The notes: generated by a model not told the origin, from the sequence alone. A stretch of 64,000 nt of DNA from Streptomyces sp. NRRL S-37 (GCF_000721605.1 NZ_JOIZ01000006.1:62001-126000); one strand, 5' to 3'; counted from the first letter of the stretch, positions 35,416 to 45,517 are shown. Translations and numbers: made by a program.

Positions 35416-36840
35416 TCAGTCGCTCAGCAGGGTCACGTCGTCCAGGACGAAGCTCGTCTGCAGCGAGGAGTCCTCGCTCCCGGTGAAGGTCAGGGTCACC
35501 GTCTGCCCCGCGTACGCCGACAGGTCGACCGAGCGCTGCACATAACCGCTGCCGGCGTCGGCGTTGGACAGCGTGGCGAGCGTGGTGCCACCCGCCTTCA
35601 CCGTGAACCGGTCGTACGGCGTCGAGCCGGACTCGTCGGTGTCGATGTGCAGCCAGTAGCCCAGCGTGGCCCGGGTGCACCCGGCCGGCACGGTCACCGA
35701 CTGGCTGATCGACTCAGTACGGGTGGAGCCGTACCCCGACAGCCAGGCGAACCGGGTGCCGGTGTGGGCGGACTGGCCCGACTGGGCGCCGATGGCCCCG
35801 GTGCTCCCGGTCCACGGCGAGGTGCCGCTCTCGAACCCGCCGTTGGCGACGACGCCGGTGGTGTCACAGGTGCCGCCGGTGCCGGTGTCCACCGCCCGCT
35901 GCCAGATCGTGTACGCGATGCCGTCGGACGCGCGGTCCAGGCCGGTGGTGTTGATGTTGGTGAGGGTGTCGCAGGAGGAGTGGTAGCAGGGGTCGTACGC
36001 CCTGCTCGCGGTGCCGCCCCACTTGGCGGCCTGCGCGGAGGTCTTGCGGGCGCTGGCCCCCATCGCGTAGCCGGAGGTGGGAATGGAGTACTGCTCGAAG
36101 GAGTAGTCGTCGCTGCGCCCCGCGCCCTCGGTGTTCTCCTCGGGCTGGAGCCCGAGCGAGTCCCAGTACGCCTTCATGGGGGCGGCGGCCGAGGAGGTGA
36201 TGTGGTTGATGAAGTAGCCGCCGTTGACGGAGGCGACCATGTCGAAGTTGTAGTACGCCTTGATCCTCGCGCGCTCGGTGGACGACAGCGAACGCACGTA
36301 GAAGTCGGACCCGTTGAGGCCCTGCTCCTCGTCGGTCCACCAGGCGAAGCGGACCCGGTTGCGCAGGGCGGGGTTCTGCCGGGCGAGCGTCAGGGCGTTC
36401 TCGAGGAGGGCGGCGGAGCCGGAGCCGTTGTCGTTCATGCCGGGGCCGGCCGAGACGCCGTCGAGGTGGGCGCCGAACATGTACACGTTGTTCGCGTCGC
36501 CCTTGGGCCACTCGGCGATCAGGTTGGGCCCGGCCCCGCTGGTGCAGCCGGAGGTGCACGGCTGCTCGGTGACGGTGTACCCGGCGGTCTGGAGCCTGCC
36601 CTTCACATAGGCGACGGAGTCGTCGTACCCCTGGCCGGTGGAGCGGCGGTTGCCGCCGTTCCGGCCGGCGATGGCGCTGAACTCGTTCAGGTGCGCCTTG
36701 ACTTGGTTCACGTCGACGTCGGGCGCGGCGCTGAGGGTGGTGTCCGCGGTGGGTACGGAGTCGGCGGCCACGGCGGGGAGTGTTCCGCAGCCGAGCACGA
36801 CGGCGAGCGAGAAGCCCGCCACGGCGAATCTTCGTTTCAC
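35416..36840 (-). CDS. Secreted M28-family zinc aminopeptidase with C-terminal beta domain
   Basis: A 474-residue exported peptidase. GTG 36840 is set by GGAGGAGACCAG; the signal peptide is '[23 protein letters not shown]'. The catalytic domain shows the dizinc ligands in '[26 protein letters not shown]', the catalytic Glu in '[12 protein letters not shown]' and Asp in 'YYNFDMV', plus '[16 protein letters not shown]'. Residues about 335-474 are a beta-sandwich ('[14 protein letters not shown]', '[24 protein letters not shown]') like those that bind carbohydrate or assist secretion. It resembles the Streptomyces griseus aminopeptidase family. Confidence 0.93.
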   Translation of the reverse strand: MKRRFAVAGFSLAVVLGCGTLPAVAADSVPTADTTLSAAPDVDVNQVKAHLNEFSAIAGRNGGNRRSTGQGYDDSVAYVKGRLQTAGYTVTEQPCTSGCTSGAGPNLIAEWPKGDANNVYMFGAHLDGVSAGPGMNDNGSGSAALLENALTLARQNPALRNRVRFAWWTDEEQGLNGSDFYVRSLSSTERARIKAYYNFDMVASVNGGYFINHITSSAAAPMKAYWDSLGLQPEENTEGAGRSDDYSFEQYSIPTSGYAMGASARKTSAQAAKWGGTASRAYDPCYHSSCDTLTNINTTGLDRASDGIAYTIWQRAVDTGTGGTCDTTGVVANGGFESGTSPWTGSTGAIGAQSGQSAHTGTRFAWLSGYGSTRTESISQSVTVPAGCTRATLGYWLHIDTDESGSTPYDRFTVKAGGTTLATLSNADAGSGYVQRSVDLSAYAGQTVTLTFTGSEDSSLQTSFVLDDVTLLSD

Positions 36841-37043
36841 CTGGTCTCCTCCGGGAGGTGGCTGTGGGGTGAGCCACGCAGGGATGACATGGCATGTGCA
36901 TGCCGGAGCGCCGAGAAGACTCACAGCGATGGTCGGGCCAGTCAACGGAACGGACCGGGCCGGGGCTCGATTGTCCGAAAGAAGCACACGGAATCCGCTA
37001 TGCGGACGGCGGTGATGCGCCCTCACATGCCGGAAAGGCTAGA

Positions 37044-37092
37044 AATCAGCCCCTCCGGCGTTTGAGGAGCGGGGTCCGGGGCGGAGCCCCGG
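37044..37092. repeat. Dispersed Streptomyces-type intergenic repeat
   Basis: The stretch with CCCCTCCGGCGTTTGAGGAG, followed by GGGGTCCGGGGCGGAGCCCC and a short hairpin (CCGGGGC/GCCCCGG), matches a sequence I know from many Streptomyces intergenic regions. It lies in the 310-base gap 36841-37150, where I see no gene. Confidence 0.6.
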
Positions 37093-37106
37093 TTTCGGGA
37101 CGGGAA

Positions 37107-37143
37107 GGGGCGGCGGGGGCGAAAAAACCACCCCCGCCGCCCC
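37107..37143 (-). terminator. Terminator of the class I fumarase gene
   Basis: Perfect 13-bp stem (GGGGCGGCGGGGG / CCCCCGCCGCCCC) with an 11-base loop containing six A residues on the plus strand. It starts 8 bases beyond the fumarase stop. Confidence 0.75.
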
Positions 37144-37150
37144 GCGACAG

Positions 37151-38821
37151 CTACGCCAGCCCAGGCCCCCGCACCGGAATCGACGTGAACGTCGGCTGCT
37201 GCGGCGAGGGATCCTGGAAGAAGTCATTCCCCTTGTCGTCGACGACGATGAACGCGGGGAAGTCCTCCACCTCGATCTTCCACACCGCCTCCATCCCGAG
37301 CTCCTCGTACTCGACGACCTCGACCTTCTTGATGCAGTCCTGCGCCAGCCGCGCCGCCGGCCCGCCGATCGACCCGAGGTAGAACCCCCCGTGCGCGTCG
37401 CACGCGTCGGTCACCTGCTTGCTCCGGTTCCCCTTCGCCAGCATCACCTTGGACCCGCCCGCCGCCTGGAACTGCTCCACGTACGAGTCCATGCGCCCGG
37501 CCGTCGTCGGCCCGAACGACCCCGACGCGTACCCCTCCGGCGTCTTCGCGGGCCCCGCGTAGTACACCGGGTGGTCCTTCAGGTACTGCGGCATCTCCTC
37601 ACCCGCGTCCAGCCGCTCCTTGATCTTGGCGTGCGCGATGTCGCGCGCCACGACCAGCGGGCCGGTCAGGGACAGCCGGGTCTTGACCGGGTACTTGGTC
37701 AGCTCGGCGAGGATGGCGTCCATCGGCTGGTTGAGATCGATCTTCACCACGTCGCCGTCGGCGTCGAGCTGCTCGTCCGTCGTCTCCGGCAGGAACCGCG
37801 CCGGGTCGGTCTCCAGCTGCTCCAGGAACACGCCCTCGGCGGTGATCTTCGCGACGGCCTGCCGGTCCGCCGAGCAGGACACGGCGATGGCGACCGGGCA
37901 GGACGCCCCGTGCCGCGGCAGCCGCACCACCCGCACGTCGTGGCAGAAGTACTTGCCGCCGAACTGCGCGCCGATCCCGATCTTCTGCGTCAGCTCGAAG
38001 ACCTTCTCCTCCAGCTCCTTGTCCCGGAAGCCGTGCCCGAGCGGGGAGCCCTCGGAGGGGATCTCGTCCAGGTAGTGCGCGGAGGCGTACTTCGCGGTCT
38101 TCAGCGCGTACTCGGCCGACGTGCCGCCGACGACGATCGCCAGGTGGTACGGCGGACAGGCGGCCGTGCCCAGCGAACGGATCTTCTCCTCCAGGAACTT
38201 CATCATGGAGGTCTCGTTCAGGACGGCCTTGGTCTCCTGGTAGAGGAACGACTTGTTGGCCGACCCGCCGCCCTTGGCCATGAACAGGAACTTGTACGCG
38301 CCGCCGTCCGTCGCGTACAGCTCGATCTGCGCGGGGAGGTTGGAGCCGGTGTTCTTCTCCTCCCACATGGTGAGCGGGGCCATCTGCGAGTAGCGCAGGT
38401 TCAGGTTCTTGTAGGCGTCGTAGATGCCCCGGCTCAGGGCCTCCTCGTCACGCCCCGACGTCAGCACGTTCTGCCCGCGCTTGCCCATGACGATCGCCGT
38501 ACCGGTGTCCTGGCACATCGGCAGCACGCCCGCCGCCGCGATGTTCGCGTTCTTCAGCAGGTCCAGCGCGACGAACTTGTCGTTGCCCGACGCCTCGGGG
38601 TCGTCGATGATGCGGCGCAGCTGCGCCAGGTGGGCGGGGCGCAGGTAGTGCTGGATGTCGTGGACGGCCTCCTCGGCGAGCTTGCGCAGCGCCTCCGGCT
38701 CCACCTTGAGGAACGTCCGCCCGTCGGCCTCGAAGGTGGAGACACCTTCGGAGGTCACCAGCCGGTAGGGGGTGGTGTCCTCTCCCATGGGGAGCAGATC
38801 GGCGTACTCGAACTCAGGCAT
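37151..38821 (-). CDS. fumB: Class I (iron-sulfur) fumarate hydratase
   Basis: A 556-residue Fe-S fumarase. Cluster-binding Cys residues are likely those in '[15 protein letters not shown]', '[16 protein letters not shown]' and '[14 protein letters not shown]'; the C-terminal beta domain has '[22 protein letters not shown]' and '[34 protein letters not shown]'. Start ATG 38821 lies nine bases from GAGGA; another ATG nine bases upstream (38830) has poorer spacing. It duplicates the reaction of fumC and would be the more oxygen-sensitive of the two. Confidence 0.95.
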   Translation of the reverse strand: MPEFEYADLLPMGEDTTPYRLVTSEGVSTFEADGRTFLKVEPEALRKLAEEAVHDIQHYLRPAHLAQLRRIIDDPEASGNDKFVALDLLKNANIAAAGVLPMCQDTGTAIVMGKRGQNVLTSGRDEEALSRGIYDAYKNLNLRYSQMAPLTMWEEKNTGSNLPAQIELYATDGGAYKFLFMAKGGGSANKSFLYQETKAVLNETSMMKFLEEKIRSLGTAACPPYHLAIVVGGTSAEYALKTAKYASAHYLDEIPSEGSPLGHGFRDKELEEKVFELTQKIGIGAQFGGKYFCHDVRVVRLPRHGASCPVAIAVSCSADRQAVAKITAEGVFLEQLETDPARFLPETTDEQLDADGDVVKIDLNQPMDAILAELTKYPVKTRLSLTGPLVVARDIAHAKIKERLDAGEEMPQYLKDHPVYYAGPAKTPEGYASGSFGPTTAGRMDSYVEQFQAAGGSKVMLAKGNRSKQVTDACDAHGGFYLGSIGGPAARLAQDCIKKVEVVEYEELGMEAVWKIEVEDFPAFIVVDDKGNDFFQDPSPQQPTFTSIPVRGPGLA

Positions 38822-38974
38822 CTCGCCCATTCCTCACTCGACAGGAAGTCTTCCGGGGCGGCTCGCCTCCGGGGCGCCGAGGCCTGTGCACAGGGCCCGT
38901 CGTGCCCGGGCCCTCCGGGCCTTCGCGCACTCGGATCCTCCGCACGGGCGCGCCCCTTCGGCTCGCTCGCCGGC

Positions 38975-38996
38975 CGCCCGCCGACGTCGGCGGGCG
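38975..38996. promoter_or_regulatory. 22-bp perfect palindrome upstream of the class I fumarase gene
   Basis: CGCCCGCCGAC and GTCGGCGGGCG form an unbroken palindrome without a loop, about 155 bases before the fumarase start and 105 before the DUF1707 gene. It may be an operator or a cruciform; no factor can be named. Confidence 0.45.
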
Positions 38997-39069
38997 CCCA
39001 CCAGCGTAGGACCTGCTCTTCGCGGTGAGTCTGTGAGGTTGTCCTCAGTCGTCCCCGTCAGGGGGTAGT

Positions 39070-39083
39070 CGCGATCTATCGCG
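39070..39083. promoter_or_regulatory. Inverted repeat in the DUF1707 gene promoter
   Basis: CGCGAT-CT-ATCGCG lies 18 bases before the GTG start and just in front of TACGCT, a possible -10 box. A repressor bound here would block transcription. Confidence 0.45.
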
Positions 39084-39101
39084 TTTCGGTACGCTGCTGC
39101 C

Positions 39102-39797
39102 GTGGACCTTCAGAAGCACGCCCAGCAGCCGGACGCGGCACCTCGGACGGCCGAGCTGCGCGCCTCCGACGCTGACCGGGACCGTACCGCCGACCTCCTG
39201 CGCGAGGCCCTCGCCGAGGGCCGTCTCACCGCCGACGAGCACGCGGAGCGCGTCGAGGGCGTGCTGGCCGCCAAGACGGTCGGGGAGCTGGAGGTGTTCG
39301 TCCGGGACCTGCCGGCGGCCCACCAGCGGCGCGCGGCACACGCCTTTGCCCCCAGCCGCCCCACCACCGGCGCGATCCCGATGGACCCCGATGACAACGT
39401 GGTCGCGGTGTTCAGCGCCGCCACCCGCAAGGGCCGCTGGCGCACCGGCCGCCGCATTCACGCCTACGCGGTCTTCGGGAGCGTGGAGATCGACCTGAGC
39501 GAGGCGCTGTTCGACCACCAGCAGGTCATGATCAAGGCGTTCTCCGTCTTCGGCAGCGTCGAGATCCGCGTCCCGGAGAACGTGTCGCTGCGCGGCATGG
39601 GCGGCGGCGTGCTCGGCGCCTTCGAGGTGGACACGCTCGACGCGGCCGATCCCGAGGCCCCGGTGGTCTACGTGGACGGCTGGGCGGTGCTGGGGTCCGT
39701 CGAGGCGCGGCCCAAGCGCGGCAGGCTCGTGGCGGACATCCTCGACCGGGTGCAGCGCAAGGTCGACCGGAGCATGCGCAGGCACCTGGGCCACTGA
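39102..39797 (+). CDS. DUF1707 domain protein with LiaF-like C-terminus
   Basis: A 231-residue protein. The DUF1707 domain (residues 18-72) reads 'LRASDADRDRTADLLREALAEGRLTADEHAERVEGVLAAKTVGELEVFVRDLP'. The C-terminal half repeats 'YAVFGSVEIDLSEA', 'FSVFGSVEIRVPENV' and 'WAVLGSVEARP', a beta-helix-like motif found in LiaF/DUF2154 proteins of cell-envelope stress systems. No membrane helix is present. The start is close to the promoter elements, so the mRNA may have little leader. Function unproven. Confidence 0.9.
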   Translation: MDLQKHAQQPDAAPRTAELRASDADRDRTADLLREALAEGRLTADEHAERVEGVLAAKTVGELEVFVRDLPAAHQRRAAHAFAPSRPTTGAIPMDPDDNVVAVFSAATRKGRWRTGRRIHAYAVFGSVEIDLSEALFDHQQVMIKAFSVFGSVEIRVPENVSLRGMGGGVLGAFEVDTLDAADPEAPVVYVDGWAVLGSVEARPKRGRLVADILDRVQRKVDRSMRRHLGH

Positions 39798-39890
39798 CGT
39801 ACGGTCGGGACTCTGTGCATAGGCGCGCGTACATCGGGTAAGCCTTGCTGCATCGTGTCTCGCTTGCGAAGCCGTCGTCAGGAGTAGACC

Positions 39891-40265
39891 GTGCTGCAAC
39901 CGCCGCATTCGTCCCTGCAGATAGCCGCTGTCCCGGCCCAGCGAGCGGCAGCGCGGGACAGGGACCAGGACGCCCCCTGGCACACCGAGGCGGTGTGCCG
40001 GCGCGACGAGGCGGGGCTGTTCTTCGCACCCTCGAAGGAACCCACGGCCGCCCGGCTCTCCCGCGAGGAGGCGGCCAAGCGCGTCTGCGCCCGCTGTCCG
40101 GTGATGGTCGAGTGCCGCGAGCACGCCCTGCTCCAGCCCGAGCCCTACGGCGTCTGGGGCGGCCTCACCGCCGCCGAACGCCGGGTGGTGCTGGCCCGCC
40201 GCCGGCGCCGCGAGATGGAACTGAAGAAGAACGCCCGCCCGGGCCGCATCGCGGCAGCGGGCTGA
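39891..40265 (+). CDS. wblI: WhiB-family iron-sulfur regulator
   Basis: A 124-residue WhiB-like protein. The four cluster ligands are Cys36, Cys66, Cys69 and Cys75 ('EAVCRRDEAG', 'RVCARCPVMVECREH'), followed by the turn 'GVWGG' and a basic tail (RRRRREMELKK) for DNA contact. The family is confined to actinobacteria and actinophages. GTG start follows CAGGAGTAG. The wblI name rests on resemblance and on its position beside glpX, as remembered for S. coelicolor. A hairpin terminator follows. Confidence 0.92.
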   Translation: MLQPPHSSLQIAAVPAQRAAARDRDQDAPWHTEAVCRRDEAGLFFAPSKEPTAARLSREEAAKRVCARCPVMVECREHALLQPEPYGVWGGLTAAERRVVLARRRRREMELKKNARPGRIAAAG

Positions 40266-40283
40266 ACCACACGCAAGCGACAA

Positions 40284-40319
40284 GAAGGGGCGCCCCCTCC
40301 GCACAGGGGACGCCCCTTC
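40284..40319. terminator. Hairpin between wblI and glpX
   Basis: GAAGGGGCG and CGCCCCTTC (9 bp, with an inner CCCCT/GGGG pairing) lie 18 bases after the wblI stop, between convergent genes. No T tract. Confidence 0.7.
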
Positions 40320-40390
40320 ACCACCGGGAAACCCGCTTCCCAGCACCAGGGAACTCGCTCACCTCTCAGCGCCGGGGGACTGGTCTCACC

Positions 40391-40435
40391 TCAGGGGCGC
40401 GGGGAACTGCGCGATCAACCACAACGCACCCGCAC
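40391..40435. repeat. Dispersed Streptomyces-type intergenic repeat
   Basis: TCAGGGGCGCGGGGAACTGC followed by GCGATCAACCACAACGCACC is a sequence I recall from intergenic regions across many Streptomyces genomes. It lies in the 205-base gap between wblI and glpX. Confidence 0.6.
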
Positions 40436-40470
40436 TGGCCCACGCGCCGCAGGCTCCCCGCACCGGCGTT

Positions 40471-41505
40471 TCACTTGGCGCGATCGAAGTCAATCGCGCT
40501 GTACGCCCGCAGCTTCGAGAGCCGATGCTCGGAATCGATCCTCCGCACCGTCCCCGACTTCGACCGCATCACGATCGAATCGGTCGTGGCCGTCTCCGAC
40601 CGGTACCGCACCCCGCGCAGCAGCTCGCCGTCGGTGATGCCCGTCGCCACGAAGAACACGTTGTCCCCGGTGACCAGGTCCTCCGTGGTCAGTACCCGGT
40701 CCAGGTCGTGCCCCGCGTCGACCGCCCGCTGCCGCTCCTCGTCGTCCTTGGGCCACAGCTTGCCCTGGATGGTGCCGCCCAGGCACTTCACCGCGCACGC
40801 CGAGATGATGCCCTCGGGAGTGCCGCCGATGCCGAGCAGCAGATCGATACCGGTGCCCTCGCGCAGCGCGAGGATCGAGCCGGCCACGTCGCCGTCGGAG
40901 ATCAGCTTGATGCGCGCCCCGGTCTCCCGGATCTCCTTGATGATGCCCTCGTGCCGCGGCCGGTCGAGGATCACCACGGTGACGTCCTCGGGAGTGGCCC
41001 GCTTGGCCTTGGCGACCCGCCGGATGTTCACGCTCACCGGCGCGTTGATGTCGACGAAGTCCGCGGCCTCCGGCCCGGTGACCAGCTTGTCCATGTAGAA
41101 CACGGCCGACGGGTCGAACATCGAGCCGCGCTCGGCGGCGGCCAGCACCGCGATGGCGTTCGTCATGCCCTTGGCGGTCAGCGTCGTACCGTCGATCGGG
41201 TCGACGGCGATGTCGCACTCCGGGCCGGTCCCGTCGCCCACGCGCTCCCCGTTGAAGAGCATCGGGGCCTCGTCCTTCTCGCCCTCGCCGATGACGACGA
41301 CGCCGTTCATCGAGACGGTGGAGACGAGGGTGCGCATGGCACGTACCGCGGCGCCGTCGGCGCCGTTCTTGTCGCCGCGCCCTACCCAGCGGCCGGCTGC
41401 CATGGCCGCGGCCTCGGTGACCCGTACGAGCTCCAGGGCGAGGTTGCGGTCGGGGGCCTCGGAGGGGACATCGAGTTCGGACGGCAAGTGATGGTGTTCG
41501 GTCAT
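40471..41505 (-). CDS. glpX: Class II fructose-1,6-bisphosphatase
   Basis: Converts fructose-1,6-bisphosphate to fructose-6-phosphate in gluconeogenesis. The 344-residue enzyme has '[17 protein letters not shown]', '[19 protein letters not shown]', the metal site '[16 protein letters not shown]' and '[28 protein letters not shown]', all standard for GlpX. The ATG has AAAGGTGCG before it. It is probably transcribed alone. Confidence 0.97.
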   Translation of the reverse strand: MTEHHHLPSELDVPSEAPDRNLALELVRVTEAAAMAAGRWVGRGDKNGADGAAVRAMRTLVSTVSMNGVVVIGEGEKDEAPMLFNGERVGDGTGPECDIAVDPIDGTTLTAKGMTNAIAVLAAAERGSMFDPSAVFYMDKLVTGPEAADFVDINAPVSVNIRRVAKAKRATPEDVTVVILDRPRHEGIIKEIRETGARIKLISDGDVAGSILALREGTGIDLLLGIGGTPEGIISACAVKCLGGTIQGKLWPKDDEERQRAVDAGHDLDRVLTTEDLVTGDNVFFVATGITDGELLRGVRYRSETATTDSIVMRSKSGTVRRIDSEHRLSKLRAYSAIDFDRAK

Positions 41506-41629
41506 CGGAGCGCACCTTTCTGTACGACGACGGCCGGATGAGGGTTGGGCACGACTCTATCGCCAGTCCGACAAAATGAGCAGGGCCCCCCACGGATGAG
41601 CGCACCGGGCACCTGCGACGATAGGGGGC

Positions 41630-42154
41630 GTGGCAGGAAAGAGCAGTATGCAGAAAACGGCCCGGGACATGATCCTCTCCATGGTCCTCATCGGGCTGGT
41701 GGCGGGAGTGGTCTGGCTGTTCATCCCGCACGAGGACGGCGAACCCGACCTCAAGCGGGTCGACTACCGGATCGACCTGCTCACGGCCCGCCGGGCCGCC
41801 TCCTACCCCGTCGCCGCGCCGGAGGGCCTGCCCGAGGAGTGGAAGCCCACCTCCGTCCGCTATCAGGGCACCGAGTCCGAGGCCTGGCACCTCGGCTTCC
41901 ACGCCCCCGACGGGGAGTACGTGGCGGTCGAGCAGTCCACGGGCAAGCGGGCGGCGTTCATCGAGGACAGGACGCAGGGCGCCGCGAAGACGGAGGCCAC
42001 GCAGCGGATCGACGGCAGGACCTGGACGCGCTACGAGGGCGACCGTTACGACGCGCTGGTGCTGGAGGGCACCGAGGGCTCGACCACGGTGGTGACCGGC
42101 ACGGGATCGTTCGGCCGGCTGGCGGAGATGGCCGGGGCGCTGCGCACGGAGTGA
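41630..42154 (+). CDS. DUF4245 membrane-anchored protein
   Basis: A 174-residue protein with one N-terminal membrane helix (MILSMVLIGLVAGVVWLFI) and an extracellular domain 'DYRIDLLTARRAASYPVAAPEGLPEEWKPTSVRY' typical of DUF4245. The GTG at 41630 may be leaderless, since ACGATAGG sits at -10 distance; ATG 41648 with GGAAAG is an alternative. Its last 197 bases overlap the extended 3' end of the nitroreductase gene on the other strand. Function unknown. Confidence 0.88.
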   Translation: MAGKSSMQKTARDMILSMVLIGLVAGVVWLFIPHEDGEPDLKRVDYRIDLLTARRAASYPVAAPEGLPEEWKPTSVRYQGTESEAWHLGFHAPDGEYVAVEQSTGKRAAFIEDRTQGAAKTEATQRIDGRTWTRYEGDRYDALVLEGTEGSTTVVTGTGSFGRLAEMAGALRTE

Positions 42155-42725
42155 GGAAGACGTACAGGGGCGGGGAGCGGGGGAACCACGCGTCCGGGCC
42201 GGGGCGGCCGATGTTGACGACCATCAGCGGGGTGTGGTCGTCGTCGAGGAACTCCTTGCGGACGCCCTCGAAGTCGAAGCCGGTCATCGGGCCGGCGGCC
42301 AGGCCCGCGGCGCGCACGCCGATGATGAAGTAGGCGGCCTGGAGGGCGGCGTTCACCGCGGCGGCACCCTCGCGCACCGGGCGCTCGCTGAAGAAGGCGT
42401 CCTTGGCCTGCGGGAAGTGCGGGAAGAGCTGCGGCAGCTCCTCGTGGAACTCGTTGTCCGCGGAGAGGATCGCGACCAGCGGGGCGGAGGCCGTCTTGGG
42501 CCGGTTGCCCTCGGCCATGTGCGCGACCAGGCGCTCGCGGGCCTCGGGGGAGCGGACCAGGGTGACGCGCAGGGGGCTCTGGTTGAAGGCCGTGGGGCCG
42601 TACTTGACCAGGTCGTAGATCGCCCGCACCTGCTCGTCGGTCACCGGCTCGTCGGTGAATGTGTTGGCGGTGCGCGCCTCGCGGAACAGCAGGTCCTGGG
42701 CGGCGGGGTCAAGGGCGAGTGACAT
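41958..42725 (-). CDS. Nitroreductase (RutE/HadB-like) with read-through C-terminal extension
   Basis: A flavin-dependent nitroreductase of the malonic semialdehyde reductase group. Residues 1-185 match well: 'DLLFREARTANTFTDEPVTDEQVRAIYDLVKYGPTAFNQSPLRVTLV', 'AAYFIIGVRAAGLAAGPMTGFDFEGV', 'VVNIGRPGPDAWFPRSP'. Relatives end about ten residues later (around 196), but here the frame runs on for another 70 residues rich in Arg, Pro and Ser. This tail is the antisense of the DUF4245 gene end. A small deletion probably removed the native stop near 42150. The core keeps the FMN-binding residues, so it may still fold. Confidence 0.8.
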   Translation of the reverse strand: MSLALDPAAQDLLFREARTANTFTDEPVTDEQVRAIYDLVKYGPTAFNQSPLRVTLVRSPEARERLVAHMAEGNRPKTASAPLVAILSADNEFHEELPQLFPHFPQAKDAFFSERPVREGAAAVNAALQAAYFIIGVRAAGLAAGPMTGFDFEGVRKEFLDDDHTPLMVVNIGRPGPDAWFPRSPPLYVFLTPCAAPRPSPPAGRTIPCRSPPWSSPRCPPAPARRNGRPRSASRSCRRSAAWPPSSRRPASCPR

Positions 42726-42833
42726 GCGTGAACCTTCTCGGGGGGTACGTCGGCCCGTCTGTCCGTGGGGGGGACCACGGATGTCCGCGCAGGAGCCACG
42801 GACCGGTGGACGGGTCCGACGGTACGCCTATGA

Positions 42834-42849
42834 AGTTCAACGCTCAACT
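42834..42849. promoter_or_regulatory. Candidate operator upstream of the nitroreductase gene
   Basis: AGTT-CAACGCTC-AACT, with the direct unit TCAAC-GC-TCAAC inside, lies about 110 bases before the nitroreductase start in an AT-rich patch. It resembles MarR-type sites. No such regulator is encoded next to it. Confidence 0.4.
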
Positions 42850-42880
42850 AAATCTGAAGTCCAGTGGTCCACTTCACAGC

Positions 42881-43141
42881 TCAGGCCTCCCCTGAGCCCT
42901 CCGCCCCGCCCTCCTCCTTCCGCTCCTCCTCCGCGAGCGCCGCGTCCAGCCGGGCCCGCGCCCCCTCCAACCGGCGTCGGCACACCCCGGCCAGCTCCTC
43001 GCCCCGCTCCCAGAGCGCGAGGGACTCCTCCAGCGTCGTACCGCCCGCCTCCAGCCGTCGTACGACCTCGATCAGCTCGTCCCGCGCCTGCTCGTACCCG
43101 AGCGCCTCGGCCGCCGCCGTCTGCTCCGTCTTGCCGTTCAT
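42881..43141 (-). CDS. xseB: Exodeoxyribonuclease VII small subunit
   Basis: An 86-residue helical protein with the XseB core '[53 protein letters not shown]'. It binds XseA in the multi-subunit enzyme that degrades single-stranded DNA. Its ATG overlaps the xseA stop by 4 bases. The acidic, Gly-rich tail is typical of actinobacterial members. Confidence 0.95.
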   Translation of the reverse strand: MNGKTEQTAAAEALGYEQARDELIEVVRRLEAGGTTLEESLALWERGEELAGVCRRRLEGARARLDAALAEEERKEEGGAEGSGEA

Positions 43142-44361
43142 CCGTCCACCCTCTGTGTATCGACTCGAACCGTGAACTCGCCCTCGGACACCCGCGCCCG
43201 CAAGGTCTCACCGGCCTCCACCTCGGCCGGATCCCGCACCGCCTGCCCGTCCGCCCGCTGGAGCACGGCGTACCCGCGCTTCAGCGTCGCGGCGGGGGAC
43301 AGGGCCACCACGCGCGCGTGCGTGTGCGTCAGCTCGGAGTCGGCCCGGTCCAGCTGATGCCGCAGACTGCGCCGGCTCCGCTCCAGCAGCGCCGTGACCT
43401 CCTCCGCGCGCGCCTCGACCATCCGGTGCGGATCCTGCAGCGAGGGGCGGGCCAGCGCGTGCGCCAGCCCGCGCTCCTCCCGGTCCAGCAGCGCCAGGAC
43501 CGAGCGCCGCGCGCGGTCGCGCAGCATCCGTACCCGCTCGTACTCCTCGCCCACGTCCGGCACCACCTTCTTGGCGGCGTCGGTCGGCGTGGAGGCGCGC
43601 AGGTCGGCCACGTGGTCGAGCAGCGGGTTGTCCGGCTCGTGCCCGATCGCGGAGACGACCGGCGTACGGCACGCCGCCACCGCCCGCACCAGCTGCTCGT
43701 CGGAGAACGGCAGCAGGTCCTCCACGCTGCCGCCGCCCCGCGCCACGATGATCACGTCCACCTCGTCGACCGCGTCCAGCTCCTTCACGGCCTGGACGAC
43801 CTGCGGCACCGCGTGCACCCCCTGCACGGGCACGTTGCGCACCTCGAAGCGGACGGCGGGCCACCGCAGCCGCGCGTTCTCCAGCACGTCCCGCTCGGCC
43901 GCCGAGGCGCGCCCGCACACCAGCCCGATCAGCCGCGGCAGGAACGGCAGCGGCTTCTTGCGCTCCGGCGCGAACAGCCCCTCCCGCGCGAGCGACTTCT
44001 TCAGCTGCTCGAGCCGCGCCAGCAGCTCGCCCACCCCCACCGGCTTGATCTCGGCGGCCCGGAGCGAGAGCTGCCCACGCGGCGCGTACCACTCCGGCTT
44101 GCAGTGCACCACCACCCGCGCGCCCTCGCTCACCACGTCCGCGACGGCGTCGAACACCTGCCGGTAGCAGGTCACGCCCACCGAAATGTCGTGCGACGGG
44201 TCGCGCAGCGTCAGGAACACCACCCCGGCGCCCGGCCGCCGCGACAGCTGGGTGATCTGCCCCTCGACCCACACCGCGCCGAGCCGGTCGATCCACCCCC
44301 CGATCAGCCGCGACACCTCACCGACGGGCAGCGGCGCTTCCGCAGACGTGTTGAGAGCCAT
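43138..44361 (-). CDS. xseA: Exodeoxyribonuclease VII large subunit
   Basis: A 407-residue catalytic subunit. The OB-fold is '[44 protein letters not shown]'; the nuclease part has '[25 protein letters not shown]', '[27 protein letters not shown]', '[17 protein letters not shown]', then a coiled coil and '[15 protein letters not shown]'. ATG 44361 is preferred on family length; GTG 44391 is in frame. It diverges from ispH with about 65 bases between. Confidence 0.96.
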   Translation of the reverse strand: MALNTSAEAPLPVGEVSRLIGGWIDRLGAVWVEGQITQLSRRPGAGVVFLTLRDPSHDISVGVTCYRQVFDAVADVVSEGARVVVHCKPEWYAPRGQLSLRAAEIKPVGVGELLARLEQLKKSLAREGLFAPERKKPLPFLPRLIGLVCGRASAAERDVLENARLRWPAVRFEVRNVPVQGVHAVPQVVQAVKELDAVDEVDVIIVARGGGSVEDLLPFSDEQLVRAVAACRTPVVSAIGHEPDNPLLDHVADLRASTPTDAAKKVVPDVGEEYERVRMLRDRARRSVLALLDREERGLAHALARPSLQDPHRMVEARAEEVTALLERSRRSLRHQLDRADSELTHTHARVVALSPAATLKRGYAVLQRADGQAVRDPAEVEAGETLRARVSEGEFTVRVDTQRVDG

Positions 44362-44426
44362 GTCCGCGAGAGTAGTGCGCCCCACCGACAACGCACCGTG
44401 ACCGGGCCCCCGCAGGCGGCCTTACG

Positions 44427-45446
44427 ATGGGACGCATGACCGCTTCGCCTGGCCGCCGTGTCCTGCTCGCCGCCCCCCGTGGCTACTGCGCGGGAGTGGA
44501 CCGCGCCGTGATCGCCGTCGAGAAGGCCCTGGAGCAGTACGGGGCCCCCGTCTACGTCCGGCACGAGATCGTGCACAACAAGTACGTCGTGCAGACCCTG
44601 GAGAAGAAGGGCGCGATCTTCGTCGAACGGACGGAGGAGGTCCCGCCGGGCAACATCGTCATGTTCTCCGCGCACGGCGTCGCCCCCGTCGTCCACCAGG
44701 AGGCCGAGCGCGGCCGGCTCGCCACCATCGACGCCACCTGCCCGCTGGTCACCAAGGTCCACAAGGAAGCCGTCCGCTTCGCAGGCGACGACTACGACAT
44801 CCTCCTGATCGGCCACGAGGGCCACGAGGAGGTCATCGGCACCTCCGGCGAGGCCCCCGACCACATCCAGCTCGTCGACGGGCCGGACGACGTCGCGAAG
44901 GTCGAGGTCCGCGACCCCTCCAAGGTCGTCTGGCTCTCCCAGACCACGCTGAGCGTCGACGAGACCATGGAGACCGTCGACGCGCTGAAGGAGAAGTTCC
45001 CCCAGCTGATCTCCCCGCCCAGCGACGACATCTGCTACGCCACGCAGAACCGCCAGCTCGCGGTCAAGCAGATGGGCGCCGAGGCGGACCTGGTGATCGT
45101 GGTCGGCTCCCGCAACTCCTCCAACTCCAAGCGGCTGGTGGAGGTCGCCAAGCTGGCCGGCGCCCGCGCGGCGTACCTGGTGGACTTCGCCGACGAGATC
45201 GACGAGGCCTGGCTGGACGGCGTGTCCACGGTCGGCGTCACCTCGGGCGCCTCGGTGCCGGAGATCCTCGTCGAGCAGGTGCTGGAATTCCTGTCGGGGC
45301 GCGGCTTCGAGGACGTCGAGATCGTCAAGGCCGCCGAGGAGTCCATCGTCTTCTCCCTGCCGAAGGAGCTCCGTCGCGACCTGCGCGAGGAGGCGGCGGC
45401 CCTGGTGGCCGAGCGCGGCGGATCCGGGGCGGATTCCGCGCGGTGA
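44427..45446 (+). CDS. ispH: 4-hydroxy-3-methylbut-2-enyl diphosphate reductase
   Basis: Last enzyme of the MEP pathway: makes IPP and DMAPP, the substrates used by UppS in this window. The three Fe-S ligands are Cys21 (GYCAGV), Cys105 (DATCPLV) and Cys203 (DDICYAT). Also visible: '[10 protein letters not shown]', 'SAHGVAP' and '[17 protein letters not shown]'. ATG 44427 and ATG 44436 are both possible starts; upstream sequence gives little Shine-Dalgarno support for the first. 339 residues is normal. Confidence 0.97.
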   Translation: MGRMTASPGRRVLLAAPRGYCAGVDRAVIAVEKALEQYGAPVYVRHEIVHNKYVVQTLEKKGAIFVERTEEVPPGNIVMFSAHGVAPVVHQEAERGRLATIDATCPLVTKVHKEAVRFAGDDYDILLIGHEGHEEVIGTSGEAPDHIQLVDGPDDVAKVEVRDPSKVVWLSQTTLSVDETMETVDALKEKFPQLISPPSDDICYATQNRQLAVKQMGAEADLVIVVGSRNSSNSKRLVEVAKLAGARAAYLVDFADEIDEAWLDGVSTVGVTSGASVPEILVEQVLEFLSGRGFEDVEIVKAAEESIVFSLPKELRRDLREEAAALVAERGGSGADSAR

Positions 45447-45517
45447 CGACGGAGCGGCCGCGACGGTCACGCGGGCTGCCTCGCGTGACCGTCCGTCGTC
45501 CGTCGTAACGTAGGGCC

